Positions 19,087 to 28,978 of a stretch of 64,000 bases of DNA are shown in pieces. The notes beneath the pieces are model-generated. The model saw only the letters and a list, made by a program, of their open reading frames with translations. It was not told the DNA's origin and made no database searches. The position numbers and the translations under genes were made by a program. Numbering within the stretch: position 1 is the first letter of the stretch; each line of letters begins with the position of its first letter. The stretch is from Pseudomonas rustica (GTDB lineage Bacteria > Pseudomonadota > Gammaproteobacteria > Pseudomonadales > Pseudomonadaceae), in NCBI RefSeq assembly GCF_018336155.1, contig NZ_JAGYHF010000001.1:62001-126000 (forward strand), in the 5' to 3' direction.

Positions 19087-19825
19087 ACGCGAGCATCACC
19101 GCACACAGCACCAGAAAACCGCAGAACAGCCCACGCAGGAGTTTTTCCGGCATCGCGTGGGCGACTTTTACACCCCAACTGATGCTGGCCAGACCACCGA
19201 TGGCCAGCGGCAGGCCGATCATCCAGTCCACTTCGTGATGCACCGCGTACGTCACCAGCGTTACGCCGGTGCTCGGCAATGCCAGCGCCAGCGATAAGCC
19301 CTGAGCAACCACTTGGGTGGTGCCGAACAGACTGGTCAAAACCGGCGTCGCCACCACTGCCCCGCCAACCCCGAACAAACCGCCCATGGTGCCCGAGGCC
19401 GCGCCGAGCACGCCGAGCCACGGCCATGAGTAGCGCATCTCCGACGTCGCGGCGGGTTGGCGACCGAACATCTTCAACAGGTTGTAAACCGACAACACCA
19501 CCAGAAAAGCGACGAAGCCGATGCGCATGGTTTGCGCGTCGATACCGACAGCCCAGATCGAACCGATCCAGGCAAAGCAGAACCCCATCACCGCCAGCGG
19601 CAGCGCGTGGCGCAATTCAATGCGATTGCGCTGGTGATAACGCCACAGCGCCAGCATCACGTTCGGCACCACCATCACCAGCGCCGTGCCTTGGGCGATC
19701 TGTTGATCAAGGCCAAACCAAACACCGAGCAGCGGAATCGCGATCAGGCCACCACCGATGCCGAAGATGCCACCGAGGGTGCCGAGTGCGGCGCCGAATA
19801 ACAGGTACAACAAAAACTCCATCAC
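19076..19825 (-). CDS. TauE/SafE-family membrane permease (sulfite exporter-like)
   Basis: 249 residues with about eight hydrophobic segments. Two glycine-rich repeats, GGIFGIGGGLIAIPLLG near the N-terminus and GGLFGVGGAVVATPVL near residue 140, are the duplicated TauE/SafE (DUF81) signature. The family moves sulfonates, sulfite or small organic anions across the inner membrane. It overlaps the LysR gene by 11 bases at their 3' ends. Substrate unknown. Confidence 0.92.
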   Translation of the reverse strand: MMEFLLYLLFGAALGTLGGIFGIGGGLIAIPLLGVWFGLDQQIAQGTALVMVVPNVMLALWRYHQRNRIELRHALPLAVMGFCFAWIGSIWAVGIDAQTMRIGFVAFLVVLSVYNLLKMFGRQPAATSEMRYSWPWLGVLGAASGTMGGLFGVGGAVVATPVLTSLFGTTQVVAQGLSLALALPSTGVTLVTYAVHHEVDWMIGLPLAIGGLASISWGVKVAHAMPEKLLRGLFCGFLVLCAVMLAFKV

Positions 19826-19936
19826 AGCCGAATTCCTCTTACGTCAGGCGAATCATCCTACGCAGTCGCGGCTGGCGGGGAAACGCACAGCAACGCACAA
19901 TGGCTATGCCGATTTCGCACAAGCATCGAGTTCGCC

Positions 19937-20893
19937 ATGAATCCCAATCAACTCACCGACCAGCTCGGATTGTTTCTGGATGTGCTGGAGAGCGGCAGTT
20001 TTTCTGCCGTCTCGCGCCGCCATCCGCTGACGCCATCAGCCATTGCGCGACGGATCGACAGCCTGGAAAGCGCCGTGGGCAGCCAGTTGTTTGTCCGCAG
20101 CACTCACGCGGTGCTCGCCACGCCGGCCGGGCTGGCGTTCGCCGAACGCGCACGTCGAATCGTAGCTGAGCTGCAACTGGCTCGCGCCGAAGCCGTGTCT
20201 TTGAGCAGCGCGCCGGAAGGTTTGATTCGGGTTGATGCACCGGCGGCGTTCGGGCGCAGGCATCTGGCGCCAGTGATTGCCGACTTTCTGGTGCTATATC
20301 CGGGACTCGATGTGCAGTTGCACCTGATCGACAGTTTTGTCGACATGGGCGGTTCCAATCTCGGCAAGGTCGATCTGGTGCTGCGCGCCGGGCAACTGGC
20401 GGATACGCGATTGGTCGCCACGCCGCTGGCGAGCATGGTGCGCATCGCTTGTGCGAGTCCTGACTATCTCAAGCGCCGCGGCGTGCCGAGCACTCCAGCG
20501 CAATTGAGCGAACATGACGGCCTCGACTGGGAAGGCCTTGCCCCGCCGTTCGCCTGGCGCTTCGAGCAGGACGGGCAGCTGCAATTGCATCGCCCGGCGC
20601 GCATTCGCATGAGCGCCAACAATGCCGAAGCCTTGGTGTGCGGGGCACTGGCCGGTTTGGGCATTGCGCATCTGCCCTCGTGGCTGGCCAGTGAATACTT
20701 GCTCCGCGGCGAATTATTGCCACTGTTTTGCGCCGACGGTCTGCCGAAACCGGAAACCACCGGCATCTACGCGTTGCGCATGGAACAACAAACCCACTCG
20801 CGCAGCCGCTTGCTTCTGGAATACCTGAAAACGCGCTTCAGCCCTATACCGCCGTGGGATCTGGCGCTGCAAAGGGATCTCGGCCGGCACTAG
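19937..20893 (+). CDS. LysR-family transcriptional regulator
   Basis: 318 residues. HTH at the N-terminus (GSFSAVSRRHPLTPSAIARR, then SLESAVGSQLF) and a substrate-binding-like domain with FGRRHLAPVIADFL and VDLVLRAGQL. It belongs to the CrgA/DsdC-like branch by this effector pattern. Divergent from the TauE/SafE gene across about 110 bases, so it may control it, which is an inference from placement only. Confidence 0.9.
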   Translation: MNPNQLTDQLGLFLDVLESGSFSAVSRRHPLTPSAIARRIDSLESAVGSQLFVRSTHAVLATPAGLAFAERARRIVAELQLARAEAVSLSSAPEGLIRVDAPAAFGRRHLAPVIADFLVLYPGLDVQLHLIDSFVDMGGSNLGKVDLVLRAGQLADTRLVATPLASMVRIACASPDYLKRRGVPSTPAQLSEHDGLDWEGLAPPFAWRFEQDGQLQLHRPARIRMSANNAEALVCGALAGLGIAHLPSWLASEYLLRGELLPLFCADGLPKPETTGIYALRMEQQTHSRSRLLLEYLKTRFSPIPPWDLALQRDLGRH

Positions 20894-20965
20894 CGCTGGA
20901 AAATTATCTGGCGCATTAAACACTCGAGCGCTAGATTCATGACCATCAACGATCAAGGCGTAGAC

Positions 20966-21421
20966 ATGACTTCCGAACGCGACACCTGCGACGACCTGCT
21001 GCTCGACAATCAAGCTTGCTTCGCCCTGCATTCCACCTCGCTGATGATGACCAAGGTGTACAAACCTTTGTTGCAAGCGCTGGGGCTGACCTATCCGCAG
21101 TACCTGGCGATGATGGTGTTGTGGGAAAAGGATGGTTTGACGGTCGGGGAAATCAGCACAAAGTTGCTCACCGATCCGGGGTCGCTGACGCCACTGCTTA
21201 AACGGCTGGAGGTTGAAGGGTTGTTGAGCCGCACGCGCAGCCGAGAGGATGAGCGGGTCGTCATCGTCGAGTTGACCGCCAAGGGGCGTGAGCTCAAAGA
21301 GAGCGCCCAAACCGTTCCGCAATGCATTCTCGGCGCCAGCGGTTTCTCCATCGAACGCCTGCAAAACCTGCAAGCAGAGCTACAAGCTCTGCGCAGTCAC
21401 CTGCAAAACAGCCTCACCTGA
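20966..21421 (+). CDS. ohrR: Organic hydroperoxide sensor OhrR (MarR family)
   Basis: 151 residues. The peroxide-sensing cysteine is in DNQACFALHS (about residue 18), followed by the winged helix (LTVGEISTKLLTDPGSLTPL and RSREDERVV). OhrR represses ohr and loses DNA affinity when its cysteine is oxidised by organic hydroperoxides. An ATG nine codons earlier (20939) is possible, but AAGG precedes the ATG at 20966. It lies about 240 bases upstream of ohr, same strand, with a REP element between. Confidence 0.92.
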   Translation: MTSERDTCDDLLLDNQACFALHSTSLMMTKVYKPLLQALGLTYPQYLAMMVLWEKDGLTVGEISTKLLTDPGSLTPLLKRLEVEGLLSRTRSREDERVVIVELTAKGRELKESAQTVPQCILGASGFSIERLQNLQAELQALRSHLQNSLT

Positions 21422-21437
21422 CTCCACCCTCTCCCCC

Positions 21438-21512
21438 TGTAGGAGCTGCGGCACGCTGCGATCTTTTGGTTTTTTTAAGATCAAAAGATCGCAGCGTGCC
21501 GCAGCTCCTACA
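21438..21512. repeat. REP element pair (copy 4, variant)
   Basis: Same REP hairpin as elsewhere in the core part, but with the tip sequence GGCACGC in place of GAAGGC on both arms, so pairing is kept. It separates ohrR from ohr. Confidence 0.92.
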
Positions 21513-21565
21513 AGTGTTTCAACAAACAATCGCCAATCAACGCGAATCATTTTTTAAAATTTATA

Positions 21566-21619
21566 TTGCGCGCTAAATATTCGTGCGATACATTCACTTC
21601 GCACTTACTTAGCGCGCAA
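21566..21619. promoter_or_regulatory. Putative OhrR operator/promoter region of ohr
   Basis: A perfect inverted repeat, TTGCGCGCTAA at 21566-21576 and TTAGCGCGCAA at 21609-21619, lies 41-94 bases upstream of the ohr start. A further TTAGCGC half-site is at 21624. Placement directly upstream of ohr and downstream of ohrR suggests OhrR binding; not tested. Confidence 0.55.
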
Positions 21620-21659
21620 ACAATTAGCGCAACACATCACACCCTACGAGGCTCTCACC

Positions 21660-22079
21660 ATGCAAACTCTCTACACCGCAATCGCAACCTCCACTGGCGG
21701 CCGTGATGGTCGCGCGATCTCCAGCGACAACATCCTCGACGTCAAACTCGCCACCCCGAAAGAACTCGGCGGTGCTGGCGGCGCAGCGACCAACCCTGAG
21801 CAACTGTTTGCCGCTGGCTACTCGGCCTGCTTCATCGGCGCACTGAAATTTGTCGGCAGCCAGACCAAACGCAAGATCCCGGATGACGCGTCGATCACCG
21901 CCCACGTCGGCATTGGTCAGATCCCCGGCGGTTTTGGTCTGGACATCGATCTGCACATCAGCCTGCCCGGCCTGGAACAAGCCGACGCGCAATCGCTGGT
22001 CGACGCCGCGCACCAGGTCTGCCCGTACTCCAACGCCACCCGTGGCAATGTCGACGTACGCCTGCACGTTACTGTGTAA
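21660..22079 (+). CDS. ohr: Organic hydroperoxide resistance protein Ohr
   Basis: 139 residues, the standard size. The two redox cysteines are visible in AAGYSACFIGAL (about 60) and DAAHQVCPYSNATRGN (about 124). Ohr reduces organic and lipid hydroperoxides using lipoylated proteins. It is preceded by a palindromic operator candidate and the ohrR gene, and followed by a REP pair and a terminator. Confidence 0.97.
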   Translation: MQTLYTAIATSTGGRDGRAISSDNILDVKLATPKELGGAGGAATNPEQLFAAGYSACFIGALKFVGSQTKRKIPDDASITAHVGIGQIPGGFGLDIDLHISLPGLEQADAQSLVDAAHQVCPYSNATRGNVDVRLHVTV

Positions 22080-22086
22080 ACAAAGC

Positions 22087-22155
22087 AAAAGATCGCAGCC
22101 TGCGGCAGCTCCTACACCGATCCCTGTAGGAGCTGCCGCAGGCTGCGATCTTTTG
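22087..22155. repeat. REP element pair (copy 5)
   Basis: Facing REP units with the GCCGCAGGC tip variant and a short spacer, between ohr and the terminator shared with efp. Confidence 0.92.
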
Positions 22156-22172
22156 ATCTTTCTTTCAGACAC

Positions 22173-22205
22173 AAAAAAGCCCGACTCAATGGTCGGGCTT
22201 TTTCT
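22173..22205. terminator. Intrinsic terminator, bidirectional
   Basis: AAAAGCCCGACTC/GGTCGGGCTTTTT hairpin between convergent ohr and efp. Confidence 0.9.
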
Positions 22206-22223
22206 TTCCGCAAAAACCGGTGC

Positions 22224-22793
22224 TTATTTAGCACGGCCTTTGTAGGAACCGCCCTCGCGGGTGTCGATTTCGATCTTGTCACCGATTTCGATGAAGTCAG
22301 CAACTTGCAGCTCAGTACCGTTGGCCAGTTTGGCTGGCTTCATGACTTTGCCGGAAGTGTCGCCACGAGCCGAACCTTCGGTGTAGTCAACTACGCGCAC
22401 GATGGTGGTCGGCAGCTCTACGGAAACCAGACGCTCTTCGAAGAAGATCGCTTCGCAAACATCGGTCATGCCTTCTTCAACGAAAGGCAGAACGGCTTCG
22501 ATGTCTTCAGCGTTCAGCTCGTACATGGTGTAGTCAGTGGTGTCCATGAACGTGTAGGTGTCGCCGCTGATGAAGGACAGGGTCGCTTCTTTACGGTCGA
22601 GGATTACGTCGTCCAGTTTGTCGTCAGCGCTGTAAACGATCTCGGTCTTGTAACCGGTCAGCAGGTTTTTCAGCTTGGTCTTCATGATCGCGCTGTTACG
22701 GCCCGACTTGGTGAATTCAGCTTTCTGAACCAGCCAAGGATCGTTCTCGAGACGGATCACGGTACCGGGTTTCAGTTCTTTACCAGTTTTCAT
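22224..22793 (-). CDS. efp: Elongation factor P
   Basis: 189 residues with the three-domain EF-P layout. The modified residue of the KOW-like loop is arginine 32 (TKSGRNSAI), not lysine, the form that is rhamnosylated by EarP in Pseudomonas. EF-P relieves ribosome stalling at polyproline stretches. It follows earP on the same strand with a 48-base gap, so the factor and its modifying enzyme are probably co-transcribed. Confidence 0.98.
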   Translation of the reverse strand: MKTGKELKPGTVIRLENDPWLVQKAEFTKSGRNSAIMKTKLKNLLTGYKTEIVYSADDKLDDVILDRKEATLSFISGDTYTFMDTTDYTMYELNAEDIEAVLPFVEEGMTDVCEAIFFEERLVSVELPTTIVRVVDYTEGSARGDTSGKVMKPAKLANGTELQVADFIEIGDKIEIDTREGGSYKGRAK

Positions 22794-22841
22794 TGCGAAT
22801 ATCCGAATTTGGATGGGATTTACAAAAATCTAGGCCGCGTA

Positions 22842-23984
22842 TCATATCCAATTTAGGTAAAACTGTACCAGCGCTGCGGCAAGATCGGCCTGCAAGCCTT
22901 GTTCCAGACACCATTTTTCCGCATTTCCCTGCAGTTCTGGCCAGTGTTTGCGGCTTGCCAGCCAGTGTTCACCGATTGGTTGACCGGCACTCCACGCCCG
23001 CCACAGACCGTTCATCGCCTCAGCAGCCGCCGGCGACAAGCCTTTTGTGTAAAGCGCGAGGAAGGCGTCGAGCTTGTCCAGATGGATATCTTCGTCCTGC
23101 TGATAGATGTGCCAGAGCATCGGCCGCCCCGCCCATTGCGCACGCACGAACGAATCTTCGCCACGCACCGCATTAAAATCGCAGCACCACAGCAGATGAT
23201 CGTATTGATCCTGTCGGACGAACGGCAGCACTTGCACGGTCAACGAATGGCGTACATGAATCGCGCCGACACTCAGCGTTTCCACGTCCAGCCACTGGGC
23301 GACATCACCCAGCACGCGCCCTTCCGGCACCAACAGATGCGTCGGCTGACTGTCCGCCGCCAACACATCAAGCCAACTGGCCAGCCCTGCGTTCTCGTAG
23401 GCAAACAGCGAGATCAGTTGCGCACCCTCGGCGCGATCAATCCCCAGACCTTGCAAGAATGTTCGCTGCGCTTGGGCGTCTAGCTGAAATTGCCTACGAC
23501 GCTCAAGCAATCCGCGCTCACGTAGCAAACCGCCTGTCCCCGGCTGGAATCCCGGAAAAAAGAAGAACTTCTGCACGGTTTTGTATTTGACCGACGGCAG
23601 TCCATGGCAACCGATCACCCAGTCTTCGGCGCTCAGATAGTCAAGGTTCATCCACAGCGGCGGCTTCTCGCGCTCGGCCATGGCGTCCATGTAATCACTC
23701 GGCAGCTGACAGGCAAACGCAGCGATCACCACATCGGCCGCCTCGGTGTGCAGCCACTCGCTCGGCCAGTGCCGCACCTCGACGCCTTGCTGAAATTGCT
23801 GCGCGACGTTGATATCAATCTCGGGACAGATACGCTCAAACGCACGCAGATCATCGACCCACAAGCGCACCGGCAAAGCATGCTCAGCGACCAATTGCCG
23901 AGCCAGACGCCAGGTCACGCCGATGTCGCCATAGTTGTCGACCACGGTGCAGAAAATATCCCAGCGGGGTTTCAGTTCCGACAT
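22842..23984 (-). CDS. earP: Protein-arginine rhamnosyltransferase EarP
   Basis: 380 residues. The N-terminal catalytic loop DNYGDIGVTWRLARQL contains the two conserved aspartates (near residues 16 and 20), and the C-terminal nucleotide-sugar site appears in AQWAGRPMLWHIYQQDEDIH. EarP transfers rhamnose from dTDP-rhamnose to arginine 32 of EF-P, encoded directly downstream. The pairing with an arginine-type EF-P makes the assignment firm. Confidence 0.96.
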   Translation of the reverse strand: MSELKPRWDIFCTVVDNYGDIGVTWRLARQLVAEHALPVRLWVDDLRAFERICPEIDINVAQQFQQGVEVRHWPSEWLHTEAADVVIAAFACQLPSDYMDAMAEREKPPLWMNLDYLSAEDWVIGCHGLPSVKYKTVQKFFFFPGFQPGTGGLLRERGLLERRRQFQLDAQAQRTFLQGLGIDRAEGAQLISLFAYENAGLASWLDVLAADSQPTHLLVPEGRVLGDVAQWLDVETLSVGAIHVRHSLTVQVLPFVRQDQYDHLLWCCDFNAVRGEDSFVRAQWAGRPMLWHIYQQDEDIHLDKLDAFLALYTKGLSPAAAEAMNGLWRAWSAGQPIGEHWLASRKHWPELQGNAEKWCLEQGLQADLAAALVQFYLNWI

Positions 23985-24108
23985 TCAAGACTCCCGTTGG
24001 CAAAAGCTGCAATTGTCCGCATAAATCACCTCGCGCAGAAGAGCCGACGGCGATTAATCTTCGTGCGACAATCGCCGCTCGCCCGTCATCATCCGCCAGG
24101 AGGCAGCC

Positions 24109-24519
24109 ATGCCCTACCGCCCAAACCCGCGTCGCCCCTTGCCTGTTCAGCTTAGTGCGCTGCACCTGACCGGCAGCATTGCTTTGGGCATGTGGCTAGG
24201 TTTTCTCGCCATCGCGCTGACCTGCTGGGTGCTTTCCCGTTTTCTGTTCGCTGAACAATTGGCGCCGGTCGCTCAAGCCGTTCAGCAAGTCGCCAAACCT
24301 CCAGCGGCGATTCCGGTTCAGCCGGACATTCCGCCGCAAAGCCAACTGTTCCAGCAGTACGAAGAAAACCTGCGCAAAAATGAACAGCAGGCTCGTCTAG
24401 ATCAGGCGCGCAACAGCAGCCGCAATCAGTCGAACCCCAACTGCCAGTTCTGGCTGCAGCAAGATCAGACCGCTCCAAGCGAAAAATCCCGCACCAACGT
24501 TTTGCAATTCTGCGATTGA
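24109..24519 (+). CDS. Conserved hypothetical membrane-anchored protein
   Basis: 136 residues. One membrane segment (about 20-48: IALGMWLGFLAIALTCWVLS) follows a basic proline-rich N-terminus, so the C-terminal part (proline-rich linker, then a polar QQYEENLRKNEQQ helix and two cysteines near the end) probably faces the periplasm. AGGAGG lies 6-7 nt before the ATG. Stop and next start are 2 bases apart, so it is co-transcribed with the Gre-like gene. Function unknown. Confidence 0.75.
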   Translation: MPYRPNPRRPLPVQLSALHLTGSIALGMWLGFLAIALTCWVLSRFLFAEQLAPVAQAVQQVAKPPAAIPVQPDIPPQSQLFQQYEENLRKNEQQARLDQARNSSRNQSNPNCQFWLQQDQTAPSEKSRTNVLQFCD

Positions 24520-24521
24520 CC

Positions 24522-25004
24522 ATGAACAAGCACACTGTCCACCAACTGATTCTCGACAAGCTGCGCATCGACCTCGACATCGCCGAACGTGCGGCGCAAA
24601 CCGCCTACGAAACCGCGACCCACGAAGAGAACATCGCCGAAAACAAGTACGACACGCTGGGACTGGAGGCGTCGTATCTGGCGGCGGGTCAGGCAAAACG
24701 GGTCGAGGAAATTCGCCAGTCACTGGCGCTGTGCCAGAACCTGACGCTGCGTGCCTACGATGAAAACCGCGGCATCGAAGTCGGCGCCCTGCTCGGTCTG
24801 GAGGATGAAAAGGGTCGCGAGCAATGGCTGTTTCTGGCGCCGGATGCGGCAGGCCTGAAAGTCGACGTGGTCGGTCAGCCGATTACCGTCATCACCCCGC
24901 GCTCGCCGCTGGGCAAAAGTCTGCTGGGCAAGTGCGAAGGTGATGAGGTGGAGATTCTGGTGGCGGGCACCCGGCAACAGTTTGCTGTCACCGAGGTGCT
25001 CTGA
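24522..25004 (+). CDS. GreA/GreB-family protein
   Basis: 160 residues. An N-terminal helical hairpin (about 1-75) is followed by a C-terminal FKBP-like domain with VGALLGLEDE, VITPRSPLGKSLLGK and GDEVEI, the usual Gre/Rnk C-terminal pattern. Gre-type proteins enter the RNA polymerase secondary channel. The tip acidic pair expected of a cleavage factor (D..E) is not clearly placed, so activity may differ. This is a second, distant Gre protein besides greB at 37281 and the island copy at 37540. Confidence 0.8.
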   Translation: MNKHTVHQLILDKLRIDLDIAERAAQTAYETATHEENIAENKYDTLGLEASYLAAGQAKRVEEIRQSLALCQNLTLRAYDENRGIEVGALLGLEDEKGREQWLFLAPDAAGLKVDVVGQPITVITPRSPLGKSLLGKCEGDEVEILVAGTRQQFAVTEVL

Positions 25005-25013
25005 TTCAACGGA

Positions 25014-25997
<984 letters not shown>

Positions 25998-26100
25998 TCA
26001 AAGCAGGTAGACGCCACGGGCATCAGCGACGGTATATAACTATATTAATGGTTTGAAGAATAAATCTAGAACTTTTTTGTCAAAGTGCCATTATTCTGCT

Positions 26101-26604
26101 TCAGCGATCCTCACTGCGCCGACGCTCAACCAGCGGCACCAGATAAACCGGCACCTTCGATAATTGCAGAACCCGCGCCGCCGTTCGCCCCAACGGCGTT
26201 TCCGCGCCAACCCCGTGGCTATGACTGCCAACGATCAGCAAGTCGACAGAGAGTTTCTGCACCTGGTCGAGAATCACCTGTGACGGATCACCCTGCAGCA
26301 CGCGCACCGCGCGAATCCGCTGCAAGTCTTGTTCGCCTTCATCGCGCAATTCTTCACGAAAGCTTTCCAGCACCCGCTGCTCGATATTGGCGATGACTGT
26401 TTTCAGACCTTGGCTATGAAATTCGTTCAATGCCTGCTCATCGAGATAGCTCTGCAACACCGATTCGGCGAACAGCCCCATCGGCTCCACCGCGTGCACC
26501 ACGTACAGGTCAGCATTGAATGTTCGCGCCAACGCCAGGGCATGCTGCATCACTAACGGTGCGTACAGACCGAGGTCAGTGGCATACAGCATCGAACGAA
26601 TCAT
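26101..26604 (-). CDS. Universal stress protein (UspA family)
   Basis: 167 residues. Single Usp domain: MIRSMLYATDLGLYAP at the start, DLYVVHAVEPMG in the first third, and the ATP-loop-like end VGSHSHGVGAETPLGRTAARV. The final glycine-rich loop (GxxGxxxS) is altered, so ATP binding is uncertain. AGGAGG is 4 nt before the ATG at 26604. It stands between cysB and the nucleotidase gene. Stress role inferred from family. Confidence 0.9.
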   Translation of the reverse strand: MIRSMLYATDLGLYAPLVMQHALALARTFNADLYVVHAVEPMGLFAESVLQSYLDEQALNEFHSQGLKTVIANIEQRVLESFREELRDEGEQDLQRIRAVRVLQGDPSQVILDQVQKLSVDLLIVGSHSHGVGAETPLGRTAARVLQLSKVPVYLVPLVERRRSEDR

Positions 26605-26702
26605 ATGACCTCCTCGCAAGCCAACATGGCGGAGATTTGATTCAGCTTAGCAGTGCCTTGGCGACTACGACGTGCGGCGCAACGTCTTGAACCGTTTGGG
26701 CT

Positions 26703-27608
26703 TTAGACCGCTGGTTCGTTGCTGATGCCGTGGGGGACATGGCCCGTGGCAACCACTTCGCGGGCCGCCTCGCAATGCCCGGCCTGATCGTCGAAAAACA
26801 CGTCAGCGGCGAACGCTTCGAGGAACGCCGATTTGGTCAGACCACCGAGGAACAGCGATTCGTCGAGACGAATATCCCACTCGCGCAACGTGCGAATGAC
26901 CCGCTCGTGCGCCGGTGCCGAACGCGCGGTAACCAGCGCCGTGCGGATCGGGCAATCGTCATCGGGGAATTCGCGCTGGAGCAAATTGAGTGCGGCCAGA
27001 AATCCTTTGAACGGGCCGCCACGCAACGGTTCGCGGGCTGATTCGCGCTCCTTGGCCTGAAACGCTTCCAGCCCGCCGGACTGATACACACGCTCCGACT
27101 CGTCGGAAAAAATCACCGCGTCACCGTCGAAGGCGATGCGCAATTCGTCGCTGGCCGCACGGCTGGCGCCACCGGACAGAATGGTTGCGGCGGCAAAACC
27201 AGCGTCCAGCGCCGCACGCACATCCTCGGCGTGGGTCGACAGAAAAAGATCACAACCAAAGGCTTTCAGATACGGATAAGGACTGCGTCCGCCGACAAAC
27301 GCCGCGCGGGAAATCGCCAGCCCGTAATGGTGAATCGAGTTGAACACGCGCAGGCCAGTGTCGGCGCTGTTGCGCGACACCAGAATCACCTCGACCCGCG
27401 CGCGGCCGAGGCGACTGTTGAGTGCCAGGAGTTTTTCCACCAGCGGGAAGGCATCGCCGGGCGCGAGAATCTCGTCTTCGTGTTCGATCTGATATTGCCG
27501 ATAGGCTTCGACGCCGCTCGACAGATACACCTTGTGGCTCTCGCTCAGGTCGAACAAGGCCCGCGACGAAATCGCCAGCACCAGTTTGTCATCGATGTTC
27601 TTGGCCAT
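26703..27608 (-). CDS. 5'-nucleotidase (cytosolic NT5C1-like)
   Basis: 301 residues. It matches the 5-nucleotidase family PF06189-type proteins: LVLAISSRALFDLSESHKVY near the start, VILVSRNSADTGLRVFNS near residue 80, DVFFDDQAGHC near 270. Members hydrolyse nucleoside monophosphates. The catalytic DLSES aspartate is in place of the classical DxD. Same strand as panE downstream genes but 30 bases from panE's end, so possibly one operon with panE and the thioredoxin-like gene. Confidence 0.85.
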   Translation of the reverse strand: MAKNIDDKLVLAISSRALFDLSESHKVYLSSGVEAYRQYQIEHEDEILAPGDAFPLVEKLLALNSRLGRARVEVILVSRNSADTGLRVFNSIHHYGLAISRAAFVGGRSPYPYLKAFGCDLFLSTHAEDVRAALDAGFAAATILSGGASRAASDELRIAFDGDAVIFSDESERVYQSGGLEAFQAKERESAREPLRGGPFKGFLAALNLLQREFPDDDCPIRTALVTARSAPAHERVIRTLREWDIRLDESLFLGGLTKSAFLEAFAADVFFDDQAGHCEAAREVVATGHVPHGISNEPAV

Positions 27609-27638
27609 GCCTTCCCCCGCCCCTTACAAAAAACCGAC

Positions 27639-28595
27639 CTAAACGTTGCGTCGGTCGATAAAGCTTAAATTGCGGTACAGCGCTTCGATACGCGGCAAGT
27701 CACAGCCTGCCGCTTTCGCTGCCGCCAGTGGTCGAGCGTAGATCGCTTCGAGTTCCAGCGGACGCTTGTGTAAAAAATCGTGGTACATGCTCGGCCAGTA
27801 GTCGGGCATTTTCTCGGTCATCGTGAACAGGAAACCGGCGTAACCGGGCGGCATGTCGTGGCCGCAGGCTTTGGCGCCCTCAACCACTTCGGCCATCAAT
27901 GCCTGGATGTGCGCGCGGCTGTCGGCATCTGCCATCAACGGCGTGGTGCCCGCGCCGAGCAACACCGAGAGACCGTTGTAAGGGATATTCCAGACCAGTT
28001 TCTGCCAGCGCGCCTGGTGCAGATTGGGCATCGCTTGCGAATCAAGACCGGCGGTACGGAACAGCTCGGCGCCCTGCTCGACGATCGCCATGCGCGCGAC
28101 ATCATCAATCGCCGAGCCGCTGTGATAACCAACGTTGACCGCGCCGAGCGCCTGATGCGTCACCAGACCCGGCCCCTCGCGATGCACGCAGATCAGGCAC
28201 AGACCACCGAGCAGATGCAACGAATCAGGCAACAGCGCACGTAAACTGTCTTCGACATCCAGACCGTTTTGCAGCAACAGCACTTTCGCATCCGGCTTGG
28301 CGGCTTGAATGATTGCCGGCGCCAGATCAGCGTTGCTGGTGGTTTTTGCGCCCACCAGCAGCCAGTCACACTTGGGCATGTCTTCAGCTGACGAATAGGC
28401 TTGCGCCGGGTTCAGCGTCATCTGGCCATGCACCGCGCTGTTCACCTGCAAGCCACGCTCGGCGACTGCCGAGAATTCGCTGCGCAACAGAAAGTGCACA
28501 TCAAAACCGGCCCGCGCCAGCATCACACCGTAAAATCCCCCGATTGCGCCGGTACCAATAATCCCGATCACCGGCTTATTCACTGCCGCCATCAT
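27639..28595 (-). CDS. panE: 2-dehydropantoate 2-reductase family protein (PanE/ApbA)
   Basis: 318 residues. NADPH-binding GIIGTGAIGGFYG at the N-terminus; KLVWNIPYNGLSVLLG near 185 carries the catalytic lysine and asparagine of ketopantoate reductases. It would make pantoate for coenzyme A. GAGGAG lies 5 nt before the ATG at 28595 (a second ATG follows directly). The longer open frame upstream is the opposite frame of the thioredoxin gene and is not used. Starts 4 bases inside the end of the thioredoxin-like gene, so the two are coupled. Several paralogues exist in Pseudomonas, so the symbol is by family. Confidence 0.88.
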   Translation of the reverse strand: MMAAVNKPVIGIIGTGAIGGFYGVMLARAGFDVHFLLRSEFSAVAERGLQVNSAVHGQMTLNPAQAYSSAEDMPKCDWLLVGAKTTSNADLAPAIIQAAKPDAKVLLLQNGLDVEDSLRALLPDSLHLLGGLCLICVHREGPGLVTHQALGAVNVGYHSGSAIDDVARMAIVEQGAELFRTAGLDSQAMPNLHQARWQKLVWNIPYNGLSVLLGAGTTPLMADADSRAHIQALMAEVVEGAKACGHDMPPGYAGFLFTMTEKMPDYWPSMYHDFLHKRPLELEAIYARPLAAAKAAGCDLPRIEALYRNLSFIDRRNV

Positions 28596-28978
28596 GGCAA
28601 CTCCTCTGCAATTCGACCCAGCGCCTGCGCCAATGCTTCGTTGAGTGCATCGGCGGTCAGGCGTGCGTGCACCGCCCCAAAGAACTCGCCGTCGCGCACT
28701 ACAAACAGCGCCGGCAAATGAAAGACCTGATAACGCTCGACCAAACCACCGTTGTCGCCGGCGTCGATCCAGCACAAGCGATCGGCCGCCAGCGCCATCC
28801 CCGGCAATACTTCGCGGGCATAGCGGCAACTCGCGCAGCCGACACTGGTGAAAATCACCAGGGAAACGCCGCTCATCGCCAGCAGCCGTTGGTCGGCGTC
28901 GAAATCGGTCAGTTCTGATTCGACCACTATACTGGGGGAAACAATGTCAAATGGCCGACACAGGGAGTCTGTGCTCAT
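28592..28978 (-). CDS. Thioredoxin-like protein with CASC active site
   Basis: 128 residues. Thioredoxin fold with LVIFTSVGCASCRYAREVLP: the redox motif is CASC, not CGPC. FHLPALFVVRDGEF holds the cis-proline. It is probably a cytoplasmic thiol-disulfide protein. The ATG at 28978 uses the same CATG as the start of the divergent PilZ gene, so each ribosome site would lie inside the other gene; an in-frame ATG four codons up (28990) is an alternative. It overlaps panE by 4 bases downstream. Confidence 0.8.
   Translation of the reverse strand: MSTDSLCRPFDIVSPSIVVESELTDFDADQRLLAMSGVSLVIFTSVGCASCRYAREVLPGMALAADRLCWIDAGDNGGLVERYQVFHLPALFVVRDGEFFGAVHARLTADALNEALAQALGRIAEELP

Noticed and set aside
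24522..25004. This Gre-like gene as the host replacement for greB
   Set aside because: It is distant in sequence from GreB and lies in ordinary core DNA; it is more likely a separate Gre/Rnk-type protein.
28593..28829. Long N-terminal extension of the panE gene
   Set aside because: The extra 78 codons are the thioredoxin-like gene read in another frame, and the ribosome site supports 28595.
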